Shown here in pieces: positions 1-8,083 of a stretch of DNA of 15,544 nt. The position numbers and the translations under genes were made by a program. The stretch spans positions 1 to 15,544 of the forward strand of contig JBFJVZ010000154.1 of NCBI GenBank assembly GCA_041623895.1, in the 5' to 3' direction. The stretch is from JBFJVZ01 sp041623895 (GTDB lineage: Bacteria; Planctomycetota; Planctomycetia; Pirellulales; Pirellulaceae). The notes beneath the pieces were generated by a model. It was not told the origin of the DNA, did not search any database, and saw only the letters and a list, made by a program, of their open reading frames with translations. Within the stretch, counting starts at the first letter, position 1. Each line of letters opens with the position of its first letter.

Positions 1-113
1 AAACCGCGTATTGATTCGTGCTGGCGGGTGCATCGACCGCTATCTCGAATCTTTCGCCCGAACTCGCGTCGGTGTCTCGAACTCTAGGAAACCGATGCGC
101 CGAAACTGGCTTC

Positions 114-163
114 GCCAGCATGCTCCGGTTTCATCGACCGGAGCATCGAAACGGGGTGCTGGC
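114..163. repeat. Nested inverted repeat / stem-loop
   Basis: A perfect 10-bp stem, ATGCTCCGGT (120-129) with ACCGGAGCAT (137-146), closes a 7-nt loop. It is enclosed by a second arm pair, GCCAGCA (114-120) with TGCTGGC (157-163). A competing small hairpin CTGGC-TTC-GCCAG lies at 106-118. There is no T-tract on either side, so a simple intrinsic terminator is not well supported. It could be an intergenic repeat unit or an RNA processing or termination structure for a transcript entering from either side. Confidence 0.55.
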
Positions 164-277
164 TTGTGCCAAATATCCTTCGTTTGATGACGATTTTCGC
201 TGCTGGAAGCCGTCTTGCGTCTTTTCTGCTCGACCGCTGTCCCGAATTGCCATCCCGGAAAACAAAACGCCCTCAAA

Positions 278-307
278 CGTCTAAATCACTAAATCCTAAA
301 TCAGACG
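278..307. repeat. Triple CTAAATC direct repeat flanked by inverted pentamers
   Basis: The heptamer CTAAATC occurs three times, at 281, 289 and 296, with spacings of 8 and 7 bp. The cluster is bracketed by CGTCT (278-282) and its reverse complement AGACG (303-307). The arrangement is visible directly. A role as a binding site is only a guess, because no promoter or start codon depends on it in this window. Confidence 0.35.
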
Positions 308-369
308 AAAATGGGATAGGTCGATTTGCCGGAACTGCGTCGCCTGAGGCTCCTTGTTACCGGCCTACG

Positions 370-1674
370 CTATGATCCGCTTCGCTTTTTGATGGAGTTC
401 AATAATTCTGTGCGTTGCGGATGATCGGGTTCCAAGTCCAGAACCATTCGCCACTGCTCGACAGCTTTGTCGTACTGGCGGGCCTCCTCCAGCGCGCTGG
501 CCAGTTTCAGGTGCAGCGATGATGTTTGCGGGTTCTGCTGAACGGCCAGCGACAGGTACTCGAGGTATTTGTCAAGCTTGCCTGACTGGTTGTATTTGTC
601 AGCGACCGCCAGGTAGGCATCGACCAGTGCCGATTCGTAGGCTTCCGCGTCCAGCTTGACCGCTTCGCTGAGGTGTTGCAGATACTCGTCGTATTTGCCG
701 ACGCCGAGCGCACTTTGTGCAAAGTAGTAGCTGTACAACGCCTTGTCGTCTTCAGCGACTTGCGCGCCGAGACCCTGATACATTTCATACGCTTTCTGGT
801 AACGCCGGCCATTGAGGTAAATATTGGCCAGCAGCATTTGCACGTCGGGTGTTGCTTCCATGCCGCGGTCGATGGCCGTGGCGATTTGGAAGATCGCCGA
901 TTTGCGGGGGGCCGCGCGGAAGGCGTCTTTGCTTCCAGCGACCGGTTCGATCAAGTACCAGTTGTCGCTGATCTCGCCTGCTTTGCCGGAGGCGACCGTG
1001 ACCACTGAAACTCGTCCAAAGTAGTTTCGCAGGTTGAAGTAGGCCGACGCCAATTTGTAATGCAAGACACTGCTGTCCAGGCCGAGCCGAATCGCTTCTT
1101 CATAAGCGGCGGCCGCCAAGGCGAAGCGGTTTTCAGCCAAGTAGATGTTTGCGAGTTGATATTGGTCGATCGCACTCTTAGGATTCAGTTTGATTGCTTC
1201 TTTGTAGTACTTGCGGGCTTCTTCGTACTTGTCCAGGTTAAAGGTCGCCTCGGCCAGCATGTGATAGGTCGGATAGTCGTGCCGGAATTTCAACAGCGGT
1301 TCCAGCACGCCCTGCAAATCTTGCCAACGCTCGGCCGTGTACAAGATCTCTGCCAGCAGCTGTCCGGCTTCGACGTGGTCGGGGGATTGTTTCAGAATCG
1401 CGGTGAGCAGTTTTTCTGACTCTTCGGGTTGATGCGAGTAGCGAAACGCTCTGGCCAGATGCAGTCGATAGATTGTTTTTTCGCCGCTTTTGTCGGCATC
1501 CACTGCATCGCGCAGCAACTTGACGGCATCGTCGTAGCGGCCTTGGAACAAAGCCTTACGCCCATCCTCGAAGAACTTGTCGGCAGTTGCCTCGGCTTCG
1601 GAAGTTTCATCGGCAAGCAGGCAGGTCGACAGCCAGCCGCAGAGGATCAGGCAGGCGATGGCTCGAGCAAACAT
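370..1674 (-). CDS. Exported TPR-repeat protein (434 aa)
   Basis: The product is a predicted secreted or periplasmic tetratricopeptide-repeat protein, probably a helical scaffold for protein contacts. Residues 1-21 form a signal peptide with a hydrophobic core and likely cleavage after LLA, before DE. The Cys at 18 follows LST, a poor lipobox, so a lipoprotein is unlikely. From about residue 30 to 215, and again from about 255 to the end, helix-turn-helix units with TPR spacing are clear; typical endings are EAIKLNPKS, EAVKLDAEA and MVLDLEPDH. Residues about 218-255 break the TPR pattern, with a beta-type, NWYLIEP-containing segment. The ATG is preceded by AGGAGA (1681-1686 on the complement) at 6-nt spacing, which fixes the start. 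The gene follows the giant TPR gene by 34 bp on the same strand, so an operon and a joint role are likely. No enzymatic motif is seen, and the exact function is unknown. Confidence 0.88.
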   Translation of the reverse strand: MFARAIACLILCGWLSTCLLADETSEAEATADKFFEDGRKALFQGRYDDAVKLLRDAVDADKSGEKTIYRLHLARAFRYSHQPEESEKLLTAILKQSPDHVEAGQLLAEILYTAERWQDLQGVLEPLLKFRHDYPTYHMLAEATFNLDKYEEARKYYKEAIKLNPKSAIDQYQLANIYLAENRFALAAAAYEEAIRLGLDSSVLHYKLASAYFNLRNYFGRVSVVTVASGKAGEISDNWYLIEPVAGSKDAFRAAPRKSAIFQIATAIDRGMEATPDVQMLLANIYLNGRRYQKAYEMYQGLGAQVAEDDKALYSYYFAQSALGVGKYDEYLQHLSEAVKLDAEAYESALVDAYLAVADKYNQSGKLDKYLEYLSLAVQQNPQTSSLHLKLASALEEARQYDKAVEQWRMVLDLEPDHPQRTELLNSIKKRSGS

Positions 1675-1708
1675 ATTGGTTCTCCTGAAGCGAGATTCTG
1701 GTCAACAT

Positions 1709-4700
1709 TTACAGTCGGTAGGTTTTGATCCAGGCGATTTGTTCTTTGGCTTTGGTTGCCATGCTGCCTTGCGGATAGTTGTTGATGTAATTGGTATAGG
1801 CATCCATGGCTTCGACCCAATTGCCCAGTTGTTCGTGGTTCTCGGCGATTGCGGCTTGTGCTTGGCTGGCTTTGGGGCTGCGACGATAGTTCCGCAAGAA
1901 CGAGTTGTAAGCATTAATGGCGTCAGCGTATTTTTCGTGGGTTTCGTAGTACTTGGCGATTTTCCAACTGGCGTCTTCGGCGACCGTCGTGCCGCTGTAC
2001 TGTTTGACGATCTCCAGCCAGGTCGACATGGCGGCGTCGCTATCCTTCAGGCGTTGGTCATAGATTTGCGCCATTCGCAGCAACGCGTCGTCAGCCTTGT
2101 CGGCGGAGGCGACCGTGGCAGCGCGGCGGAAATTGGCAACGGCTTTGCGGAGCGCAGCGTTGATTTTGTCTTGCCGGTCGGCCAGCTGCGCGGTGGTCAG
2201 CGCTTCCTCCTGTTGGGCAGCCCAATTGGCGACGACCGACGCATTGGCCTGGTCGAACTGGACATTCAGTGCTGCCTGCAGGGCGGTCTGCTTGTCAACC
2301 TCGGCACTCTTTCCTTGCTTTTTCAGCTTGGCGATTTGCTCGACATTCTGTTCGCGCCGCACACGCCGGTTGTCCTGCGAGAGAGTGTATGCCCGTCGCT
2401 GCGCTTCTTCGGCAGCGATTTGAACTGCTTGTCCACGCGTCACGCCGGCCAACGCTTCCGCTTCGCTCTCAAAACTGGCTCCGACTTGGAACAAAGCGTC
2501 ATCAGCCAAGGGACTGGTTGGGTAGCGGTCGGCCGTGGCGAAGAAAGCGTCGCGGGCATTTTCGGTCTGACCGAGTTCCATGTAGATCATGCCGACTTGG
2601 AACAGCGAATCGTCGGCCAAATGACTTTCCGGCCAACGTTCGGCGACTTTCTTGTATTCGATAATCGCCTTGACCGGATTGGACAACTTAGTGCGGACGA
2701 TCGCTGCGATTTGGTACTGTGCGTCGAAGGCTTTACGTTGTCCGTCTTCGTCAACGACTTTCTGGAAGCGGGCCAGGTCCTTCAGGATTTCTAGCCGCTG
2801 TGTCGCTTCGGCGACCTTGGCATCCTCCGGATAAGCTTTTTGGTATTCGCGATAAGCACCCTGGGCTTCTTCCCAGCGGCTCAGATTGATCGTGCATTCG
2901 GCGATCGACCATTTGGATTGTTGTGCCCAAGGGCCTTGGTCGTATTCCAGGATCACGCGTCGATAGGCGGCGATGGCGTCTTCCCAAACTTCGTTGGTCT
3001 GGTGAACCTGGCCGATCATCGTCAATGCCTGACCCGCGCTGCCGTGTTTGGGGAAGCTATCGACAAAGGTTTCCAGGACATGCAAGGACTCGACCCAGCG
3101 TTTTTCATTCATCAACCCGGAGGCAATCTGGAATATCGCATCTTGAAGTGCAACATCGTTGCCGCCGCGGGCGAAGTTCAATTCCAAGTAGGATTCGACC
3201 GCTCGCAGTGGCAGTCGCAGTTGGTTCTGATAGGTCTGCGCGATTTGCAGCGCCGCTTGTTCGGCAAGCTGGTGTCCCGGGTAGTGCAGCGTCATTTCGT
3301 TCCAGACCGTGATGGCCTCGTTGTAAAAACGCCGGCTGGTCAGTTCCGATGCGATGTTCCACAGCATCTGGGGCAACTCGTTGATCTTGGGATGATCGTG
3401 GTACAGATCAGCCGTTTGCAGCAGCTCGTTGGCGGCACGAACAAACTGGCCGCGAGCCAGCGTGGAACTGAATCCGGCAACGACCCGCGCCTGGGACAGG
3501 TGGCTGGTGGCAATGTCCCACTGCGCTTGATGTTTCAAACTCTGGTTCTCGGGAAAGGCGGCGATGATGCCGGCCAATTCCGTGCGGGCGAGTGTGAATC
3601 GCTCGTTGACATCGTCCAAGAGCTCCTGTTTCGGCATCTCTGGTTTGACAGCGCCGGCGGCCCAGGCCAGGTAGTCGCGGGCGATTTCGTGTCGCAGATT
3701 CGGCAACTGAATGTCGGTCGGATTGTCTTCAAGAAACCGTTTGACCAGAGCCGCCGATCGTTGCCACTGAGAAATGCTGCGCCAGTGATTCACGATCACC
3801 ATGATTTCCTCACGGGCTTGCCCGGCGGTTGTCGATTCGGCGTAGGTTTTGCGAATCGCTTGCAGCTGCGCGTAGGCTGCGTCCAGGATTGTTTCGCGAC
3901 GCTGGATTTCAGCTTCCGACAACATGGGAGTTTCGGTCGGTTCGGCTGCTTGCTGCGCCTGTTGATTGGGGGCTTCGGTCTTGTCGAGATGTTGGATTTC
4001 CCGGTCGCGGAGCATCGCGATTTGCGAGGCCATGGCCGATTGCTTTCGTCGTACGGCCGCCAACAGAGCATGTTGGCGAGTGGTGCGAGCAGCATCGGCG
4101 CGAAATTCGTCCTCGTCCTCGACCGCAGCGGCGACAGCAGGCACCTCCGCGAACGGGTCATCCGCTGCTGCCCTGCCGGCAACCGGTGCGGTACCTGGCT
4201 GCGGCGAAGCGGCGGTAACACTTTCCACCTCGTTCATTCCGGCGGCTCCACCGCCCAATCCGCCGCCGCCAGGTAATCCTCCCGCTGCGGGACCACTGAT
4301 CGCCATCGCGATGGCCGAATCGACGTCGTCGTCTGCTTTCACGGCTCGCTGCCAGAGCGTGATTACGGCCAGTACATCGCGGGCGTGCTCAGGGATCACC
4401 TTGCCCAGTTGGCAGAGCGCACGCGCCAGATCCAGCCGTCCGGGTTCGCGAAGTGGCAATTGCTGGCCCTGCAGATTTGCATAGACGCGCTCGGCGACGT
4501 CCCACGATCCAACCTGGGCGTGCTGGAGTGCGATCTCCATGATTTTGCCGATCGCCGTGCTGACAAGAGAACCGTCGGCGTACTTGGTGATGACCGCTTG
4601 ATAAGCCTCGACGGCCGTGTTGAATTCTTCACTCAGTTCAATTGGCGGATCGGCATCAGGAGCCGATGCGATGGCATCATCCAGCGTCTTGCTGGCCTTG

Positions 4701-7576
4701 ACGTGCAGCGCGGTTGCCGCGGCCAACGCCGCACGCTCCGCGACGGTATGCGTCTCAGGTGGTGCGTCTTGCAAGCTTTCATTATTGGATGCGAACGTTT
4801 CCAAACCCGTATAGATCTGGGCAGCGATGTCGAATTTCTCGTAGCTCTCGTATTTCTTGCCGACGGACAGAATCTTGCTCACAGCTTCGGCGACAAGAGC
4901 GTCGTCTGGCCGGTCGGTGATGAATTTTTCCAGTCCCGCAATTGCTTCTTTGACGGCAGGTGTAAGCGTGATGTTCTCGCGGCCCTGAAACTGCCTGGTC
5001 TGAGTGGCCAGTTCGTCCAATGCCCGGGAGATCTGCAAACTTGCCAGCTCGAACTCAGCCGTCGCGTCCAGCCAGTCGACCCTTGGTTCCGCTTTCACTG
5101 AAATGGCCGCCGCGGCAGTTTCGTAATACTGCAAGTTACGATAGTGCGTGATTACCGTGCTACGAATCGCCTGAACCGAGCGAACGAATTCGTGCCCCGG
5201 TTCAAGATCTGACTGCAACTGATAGCACTGAACGAGCGCCTTTTCCAATTGTGCATCCAATTCCTTGGGCGGCTGGAATCCGTTACCCAGCAATCGCACG
5301 TGTTCGGTAATGACCTGATTGACCCAAGACTCAGCGACGGCCAATCGTACGGTGCGTTTTTGAGCGGGCGGCAAGTTGACTTCCAGCACCGCGTAAGCTT
5401 GTTCGACAACGTCGTCGTATCCCGCTGCGGTGCGAAGCGCAAAGAATGGCTGCAAGGTTTGCAAGACACTGGCTGCCTGGCTTGGCCAGAGCACGATCAG
5501 TTTGCCAGCCAGGTCGAAAATCTGTTTCTGCTGTTCATGGAATACCGCATTCAAGTGGCCGCGTCCGGCACTGGCGTTCTCGGCAAATTCGGCCGCATCA
5601 TCGGCAACCAGAAGTATCAATTGCTGGGTCGCCGTCTGCTGCCAAAGAGCGTGGTCTTCGTTGAGCGCAGCGAGAAGTCGACCCTGTGTTTTGGCGGCCA
5701 ACCCGCGAGCGGACTTTTGGGTGATCGTCGCGGCGGATTCCACGATCGAATGGACCACTCCGCTGGCGATTTTGCTTGATTTTGAATCGTGGTTGGCGAC
5801 GATCACGGGGATCGCAAAGTCCAGCGCCCAGGCATCGGTTGCCTTAATCTGAGTCACTTTTGCAGGCCATGGAATGCGGTTGCTGAAGTCAACGATTCTG
5901 GCGCTCACGGTCGCTTGCATTTCCCACGCTGGCTGTGCGGGGAAGTCGCCGTTGATCGTCTGCAGCGTCTTTAACAGCGCGGCCAAGTCCGCCGGCAGCG
6001 GGCCGGTCCCAACTGTTCCGGCGGAGACCTCGCGTTGCAATCGCGCCACCGCGATCTCGGTTTGGGTGTTGGCCAGTTCAGTAACGGCAGTGCGGCGAAT
6101 CGATGTCGGCAGGGGCAAAGCCAGAATGCTCTGCTGCGCGGCGATGGCCGCGGCGTGCGCACCGCGCGACGAATAATGTGTTTGCAAGTGAGCGAGTAGT
6201 TCAGAAATCAGCTTTGACTTCTCGGCCGAGCTTTCCAGGGCAGCCAACAGTTGGCCAGCCGTAGCGATGGCAGCCTTATCAGAATCAGTCAGCTCGGCAT
6301 CCGAGTCGACGATACCGCGACTGCGTGTCTGCTCCAAGTAAGATGTTACCAATCTTTTCCGGGCTTCGATCAGCCGAGGATGTTCGCCATTGTCAGCGAT
6401 CCATTTGGCCAGCGTTTCGGGCTGCCCGTCACCCTCATTCAAGGCTGTGATGATCGCATTCAATTGCACCGAGGCGGCAGCCTGTTCGTTTTTCTTCAGT
6501 AAGGTTTCCAACGCAATGCGACTTGTGGGTGGAAGTTCAAGATTCAATAACCGCTTGAGAGCGTCGCTTGCCGCCGCATAGGCACCATGACCAACCAGCC
6601 TGCCTTCGATGTGATTGGCGATCTGCTGCACAAGCTGAAAAGATTCTTCTGATGATTGCAGTGATTTCAGCGCATGTTCGGCAGCTTTCAATGCCGTGAT
6701 CTCAGCTTCCGAAAGCGGGGCTTCCGGATCGGGTTCTGTGCCTGCGCCCTGTTGCAAGAAAACCGATACGGCGCGAATCATCGTTTGGTGCGCCGCGCGG
6801 ATCTCGCGGTTCGTACCGTTAGCAGCGATCCAAGCGGCCAATTCATCCACCGCATTTTCGCCCTGATCGATACGAAACGAAATCAGCGCCAGGTCGGCAG
6901 CGAGCGCTTCGCCGCTATCGGGAAAGTCAGTCTTCACGGCTTGCAGAATCCCCAAGCCCTGGTTAATCGAATCTGTGCTGCCCAGCCTGGCTTTGCCGGT
7001 CAACAATTGCGTGCCAGCAGTGTCTGCTTGCGTAGGGTCGCGGATGACCAATTCACTCAGTGGCTTCAGTGCTGCACTAGCGTTACCAACGTCAATCAGC
7101 GCTTCTGCTTCCAGCAGCAGCAATTCGGTTAACTGTGCTGCAGACAATGGCTCGCGTCGTAGCGACGAGATGTCGGACAGTACCATCTTCGCTTGCCCTT
7201 CATCCAGCAATTCCCGGACAACGCGAATGCGCGCATCGATGTCGACAAGTTTTCCTCGTAGGACGTCGACCATGCGTCGGGCGTAGGCCTGAGCGGGCGC
7301 GAGTCGCAGTGTTTGCTGCCAAGCCGTGATCGCCTCGTCGACTTCACCCAACTGATAATGCGCTTTACCCAATAGCAGAAAAACATCTGGATTGTCGGCA
7401 TCCGTTTGCGAGGCGGTGATCAGCAAGTCTCGAGCTGTCGCAAACTGCTGCTCGGCAAACGTCGTGCGGGCTTTTTCAAAGGCAATTTCCGCATCGGATT
7501 GAGCCGTTGCCGCCGTGGGATTGAATGCCAGGCCGAAAAATGCAACAAACGCGACGCAGATCACAGAAGACCGCAT
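1709..7576 (-). CDS. Giant exported TPR-solenoid protein (1955 aa)
   Basis: This is a very long secreted or periplasmic helical-repeat protein. Residues 1-25 are a signal peptide with predicted cleavage after ATA, before Q26. Residues about 27-100 hold clear TPRs, followed by a long divergent alpha-solenoid to about 1085. Residues about 1090-1220 form a Gly/Ala/Pro-rich, then acidic and Gln-rich, low-complexity linker that includes an LPGGGGLGGG stretch. The C-terminal part is a series of TPRs like those of periplasmic BamD/CpoB-type proteins, with repeated patterns such as YPxSPLADDALFQVG. It is interrupted by a charged, probably coiled-coil helix at about 1700-1820. No catalytic motif is visible. 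The start is supported by GAGGAG (7585-7590 on the complement), 8 nt before the ATG. Long open frames on the opposite strand are codon-bias shadows. The gene heads a two-gene unit with the smaller TPR gene. A scaffold for an envelope complex is an inference; no ExbB/ExbD- or Bam-type partner gene is present here. Confidence 0.9.
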   Translation of the reverse strand: MRSSVICVAFVAFFGLAFNPTAATAQSDAEIAFEKARTTFAEQQFATARDLLITASQTDADNPDVFLLLGKAHYQLGEVDEAITAWQQTLRLAPAQAYARRMVDVLRGKLVDIDARIRVVRELLDEGQAKMVLSDISSLRREPLSAAQLTELLLLEAEALIDVGNASAALKPLSELVIRDPTQADTAGTQLLTGKARLGSTDSINQGLGILQAVKTDFPDSGEALAADLALISFRIDQGENAVDELAAWIAANGTNREIRAAHQTMIRAVSVFLQQGAGTEPDPEAPLSEAEITALKAAEHALKSLQSSEESFQLVQQIANHIEGRLVGHGAYAAASDALKRLLNLELPPTSRIALETLLKKNEQAAASVQLNAIITALNEGDGQPETLAKWIADNGEHPRLIEARKRLVTSYLEQTRSRGIVDSDAELTDSDKAAIATAGQLLAALESSAEKSKLISELLAHLQTHYSSRGAHAAAIAAQQSILALPLPTSIRRTAVTELANTQTEIAVARLQREVSAGTVGTGPLPADLAALLKTLQTINGDFPAQPAWEMQATVSARIVDFSNRIPWPAKVTQIKATDAWALDFAIPVIVANHDSKSSKIASGVVHSIVESAATITQKSARGLAAKTQGRLLAALNEDHALWQQTATQQLILLVADDAAEFAENASAGRGHLNAVFHEQQKQIFDLAGKLIVLWPSQAASVLQTLQPFFALRTAAGYDDVVEQAYAVLEVNLPPAQKRTVRLAVAESWVNQVITEHVRLLGNGFQPPKELDAQLEKALVQCYQLQSDLEPGHEFVRSVQAIRSTVITHYRNLQYYETAAAAISVKAEPRVDWLDATAEFELASLQISRALDELATQTRQFQGRENITLTPAVKEAIAGLEKFITDRPDDALVAEAVSKILSVGKKYESYEKFDIAAQIYTGLETFASNNESLQDAPPETHTVAERAALAAATALHVKASKTLDDAIASAPDADPPIELSEEFNTAVEAYQAVITKYADGSLVSTAIGKIMEIALQHAQVGSWDVAERVYANLQGQQLPLREPGRLDLARALCQLGKVIPEHARDVLAVITLWQRAVKADDDVDSAIAMAISGPAAGGLPGGGGLGGGAAGMNEVESVTAASPQPGTAPVAGRAAADDPFAEVPAVAAAVEDEDEFRADAARTTRQHALLAAVRRKQSAMASQIAMLRDREIQHLDKTEAPNQQAQQAAEPTETPMLSEAEIQRRETILDAAYAQLQAIRKTYAESTTAGQAREEIMVIVNHWRSISQWQRSAALVKRFLEDNPTDIQLPNLRHEIARDYLAWAAGAVKPEMPKQELLDDVNERFTLARTELAGIIAAFPENQSLKHQAQWDIATSHLSQARVVAGFSSTLARGQFVRAANELLQTADLYHDHPKINELPQMLWNIASELTSRRFYNEAITVWNEMTLHYPGHQLAEQAALQIAQTYQNQLRLPLRAVESYLELNFARGGNDVALQDAIFQIASGLMNEKRWVESLHVLETFVDSFPKHGSAGQALTMIGQVHQTNEVWEDAIAAYRRVILEYDQGPWAQQSKWSIAECTINLSRWEEAQGAYREYQKAYPEDAKVAEATQRLEILKDLARFQKVVDEDGQRKAFDAQYQIAAIVRTKLSNPVKAIIEYKKVAERWPESHLADDSLFQVGMIYMELGQTENARDAFFATADRYPTSPLADDALFQVGASFESEAEALAGVTRGQAVQIAAEEAQRRAYTLSQDNRRVRREQNVEQIAKLKKQGKSAEVDKQTALQAALNVQFDQANASVVANWAAQQEEALTTAQLADRQDKINAALRKAVANFRRAATVASADKADDALLRMAQIYDQRLKDSDAAMSTWLEIVKQYSGTTVAEDASWKIAKYYETHEKYADAINAYNSFLRNYRRSPKASQAQAAIAENHEQLGNWVEAMDAYTNYINNYPQGSMATKAKEQIAWIKTYRL

Positions 7577-7683
7577 TGGATAAGCTCCTCAGACGGTGAA
7601 TGAGAAGAGTTGGAAATATCATTAGCGCACGGCGCCACAGTTGTTGCTTAGCGGTTGTTGACGCTATCAACTTTGGTGAAAAA

Positions 7684-7702
7684 CGGTACCTGACCCGTAC
7701 CG
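7684..7702. promoter_or_regulatory. CGGTAC-N7-GTACCG palindrome upstream of the giant TPR gene
   Basis: A perfect 6-bp inverted repeat with a 7-bp spacer lies about 110 bp upstream of the giant TPR start codon. The geometry fits a dimeric regulator site or a small hairpin in the 5' leader. The symmetry is seen directly; a regulatory role is inferred only from its position. Confidence 0.25.
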
Positions 7703-7844
7703 GAACCCCTTTTGCACCACATTCAGTTTAGGCGATTCGTCACGACACGTTTGTAACGCCCTCGTAACGAGTTCAACGACTCAGCGGCAAGAATCTTAGG
7801 CAGAAGGCCGAGCGAAACGCTGCAGCGTCTTCTTGTGCCTGGTA

Positions 7845-7881
7845 GCGGAGACCACTCCAGCCGGCGGTGAGTGGTCTCTGC
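7845..7881. terminator. Strong stem-loop, possible terminator of the decarboxylase operon
   Basis: GCGGAGACCACT (7845-7856) pairs with AGTGGTCTCTGC (7870-7881) over 12 bp with one G-U pair, leaving a 13-nt loop. It lies about 200 nt downstream of the decarboxylase beta-half stop codon on the minus strand. There is no clean U-tract after it in either direction, so it may be a Rho-linked or mRNA-stabilising structure, or a piece of a dispersed repeat, rather than a classical intrinsic terminator. Confidence 0.35.
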
Positions 7882-7889
7882 ACATCTTC

Positions 7890-8070
7890 TTCACCCTCCC
7901 TCGGGAGGGTCGACGCCGAGGAACGAGGCTTCGGGGAGGGGGCTTTTGCGCAGAAAGCAACTCGTCCTCTCCGGTCCTGAGAGCCCGACTCTTCCGGGAA
8001 GGGAGAGAGGTTCACGTAAACCTCTGCATGATCGAAACTAAAGACTGCACGGCCTCCGAGGGAGGGTGAA
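7890..8070. repeat. MITE-like element with terminal inverted repeats (~181 bp)
   Basis: The left end TTCACCCTCCCTCGGGAGG (7890-7908) matches the reverse complement of the right end CCTCCGAGGGAGGGTGAA (8053-8070) with a single 1-nt indel. The interior is GC-rich and holds more dyads: CCCTCCC/GGGAGGG (7894-7909), CTTCC-G-GGAAG (7991-8001) and AGAGGTT-N6-AACCTCT (8006-8025). It has no plausible coding frame. No obvious target-site duplication flanks it. The right end stops 13 bp from the decarboxylase beta-half stop codon. This is the architecture of a non-autonomous element or of the dispersed palindromic intergenic repeats common in planctomycete genomes; copy number cannot be judged from one window. 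Confidence 0.55.
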
Positions 8071-8083
8071 TTGATGACCAATG

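Larger units (their letters stand above)
1..369. other. Non-coding left flank
   Basis: No convincing gene is seen here. The open frames in this stretch give arginine/cysteine/serine-rich translations with no domain-like pattern and no Shine-Dalgarno site. It lies downstream of the minus-strand TPR gene that ends at 370. It contains a nested stem-loop (114-163) and a small triple direct repeat (281-302), listed separately. No T-tract terminator is obvious just beyond the TPR stop codon. The weak pair GCCGG (328-332)/CCGGC (360-364) is the only nearby candidate, and I do not trust it. Confidence 0.6.
7577..8083. other. 507-bp intergenic region upstream of the giant TPR gene
   Basis: There is no gene in this gap; the short open frames fall inside palindromic repeats and read as low-complexity. 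Going from the TPR start outward it contains the Shine-Dalgarno site at 7585-7590, a CGGTAC/GTACCG palindrome (7684-7702), the palindrome CTCGTAACGAG (7761-7771), a strong hairpin (7845-7881) and an element of about 180 bp bounded by inverted repeats (7890-8070). Because the decarboxylase genes run toward the TPR genes on the same strand, the gap should hold a terminator for the former and a promoter for the latter. I could not assign a convincing -10/-35 pair. Confidence 0.6.

Noticed and set aside
18..284. 88-codon plus-strand open frame in the left flank
   Set aside because: There is no Shine-Dalgarno site, the composition is atypical and the frame crosses the stem-loop at 114-163.
1621..1674. 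Lipoprotein signal in the 434-aa TPR protein (Cys at residue 18)
   Set aside because: The residues before it (LST) fit the lipobox poorly, and a better signal peptidase I site follows at residues 19-21.
1577..4276. Long plus-strand open frames (405 and 478 codons) opposite the giant TPR gene
   Set aside because: They lie fully antisense to a gene with a signal peptide, Shine-Dalgarno site and clear TPRs. Their translations are Arg/Gly/Phe-rich with no domain pattern, as expected from codon-bias shadows.
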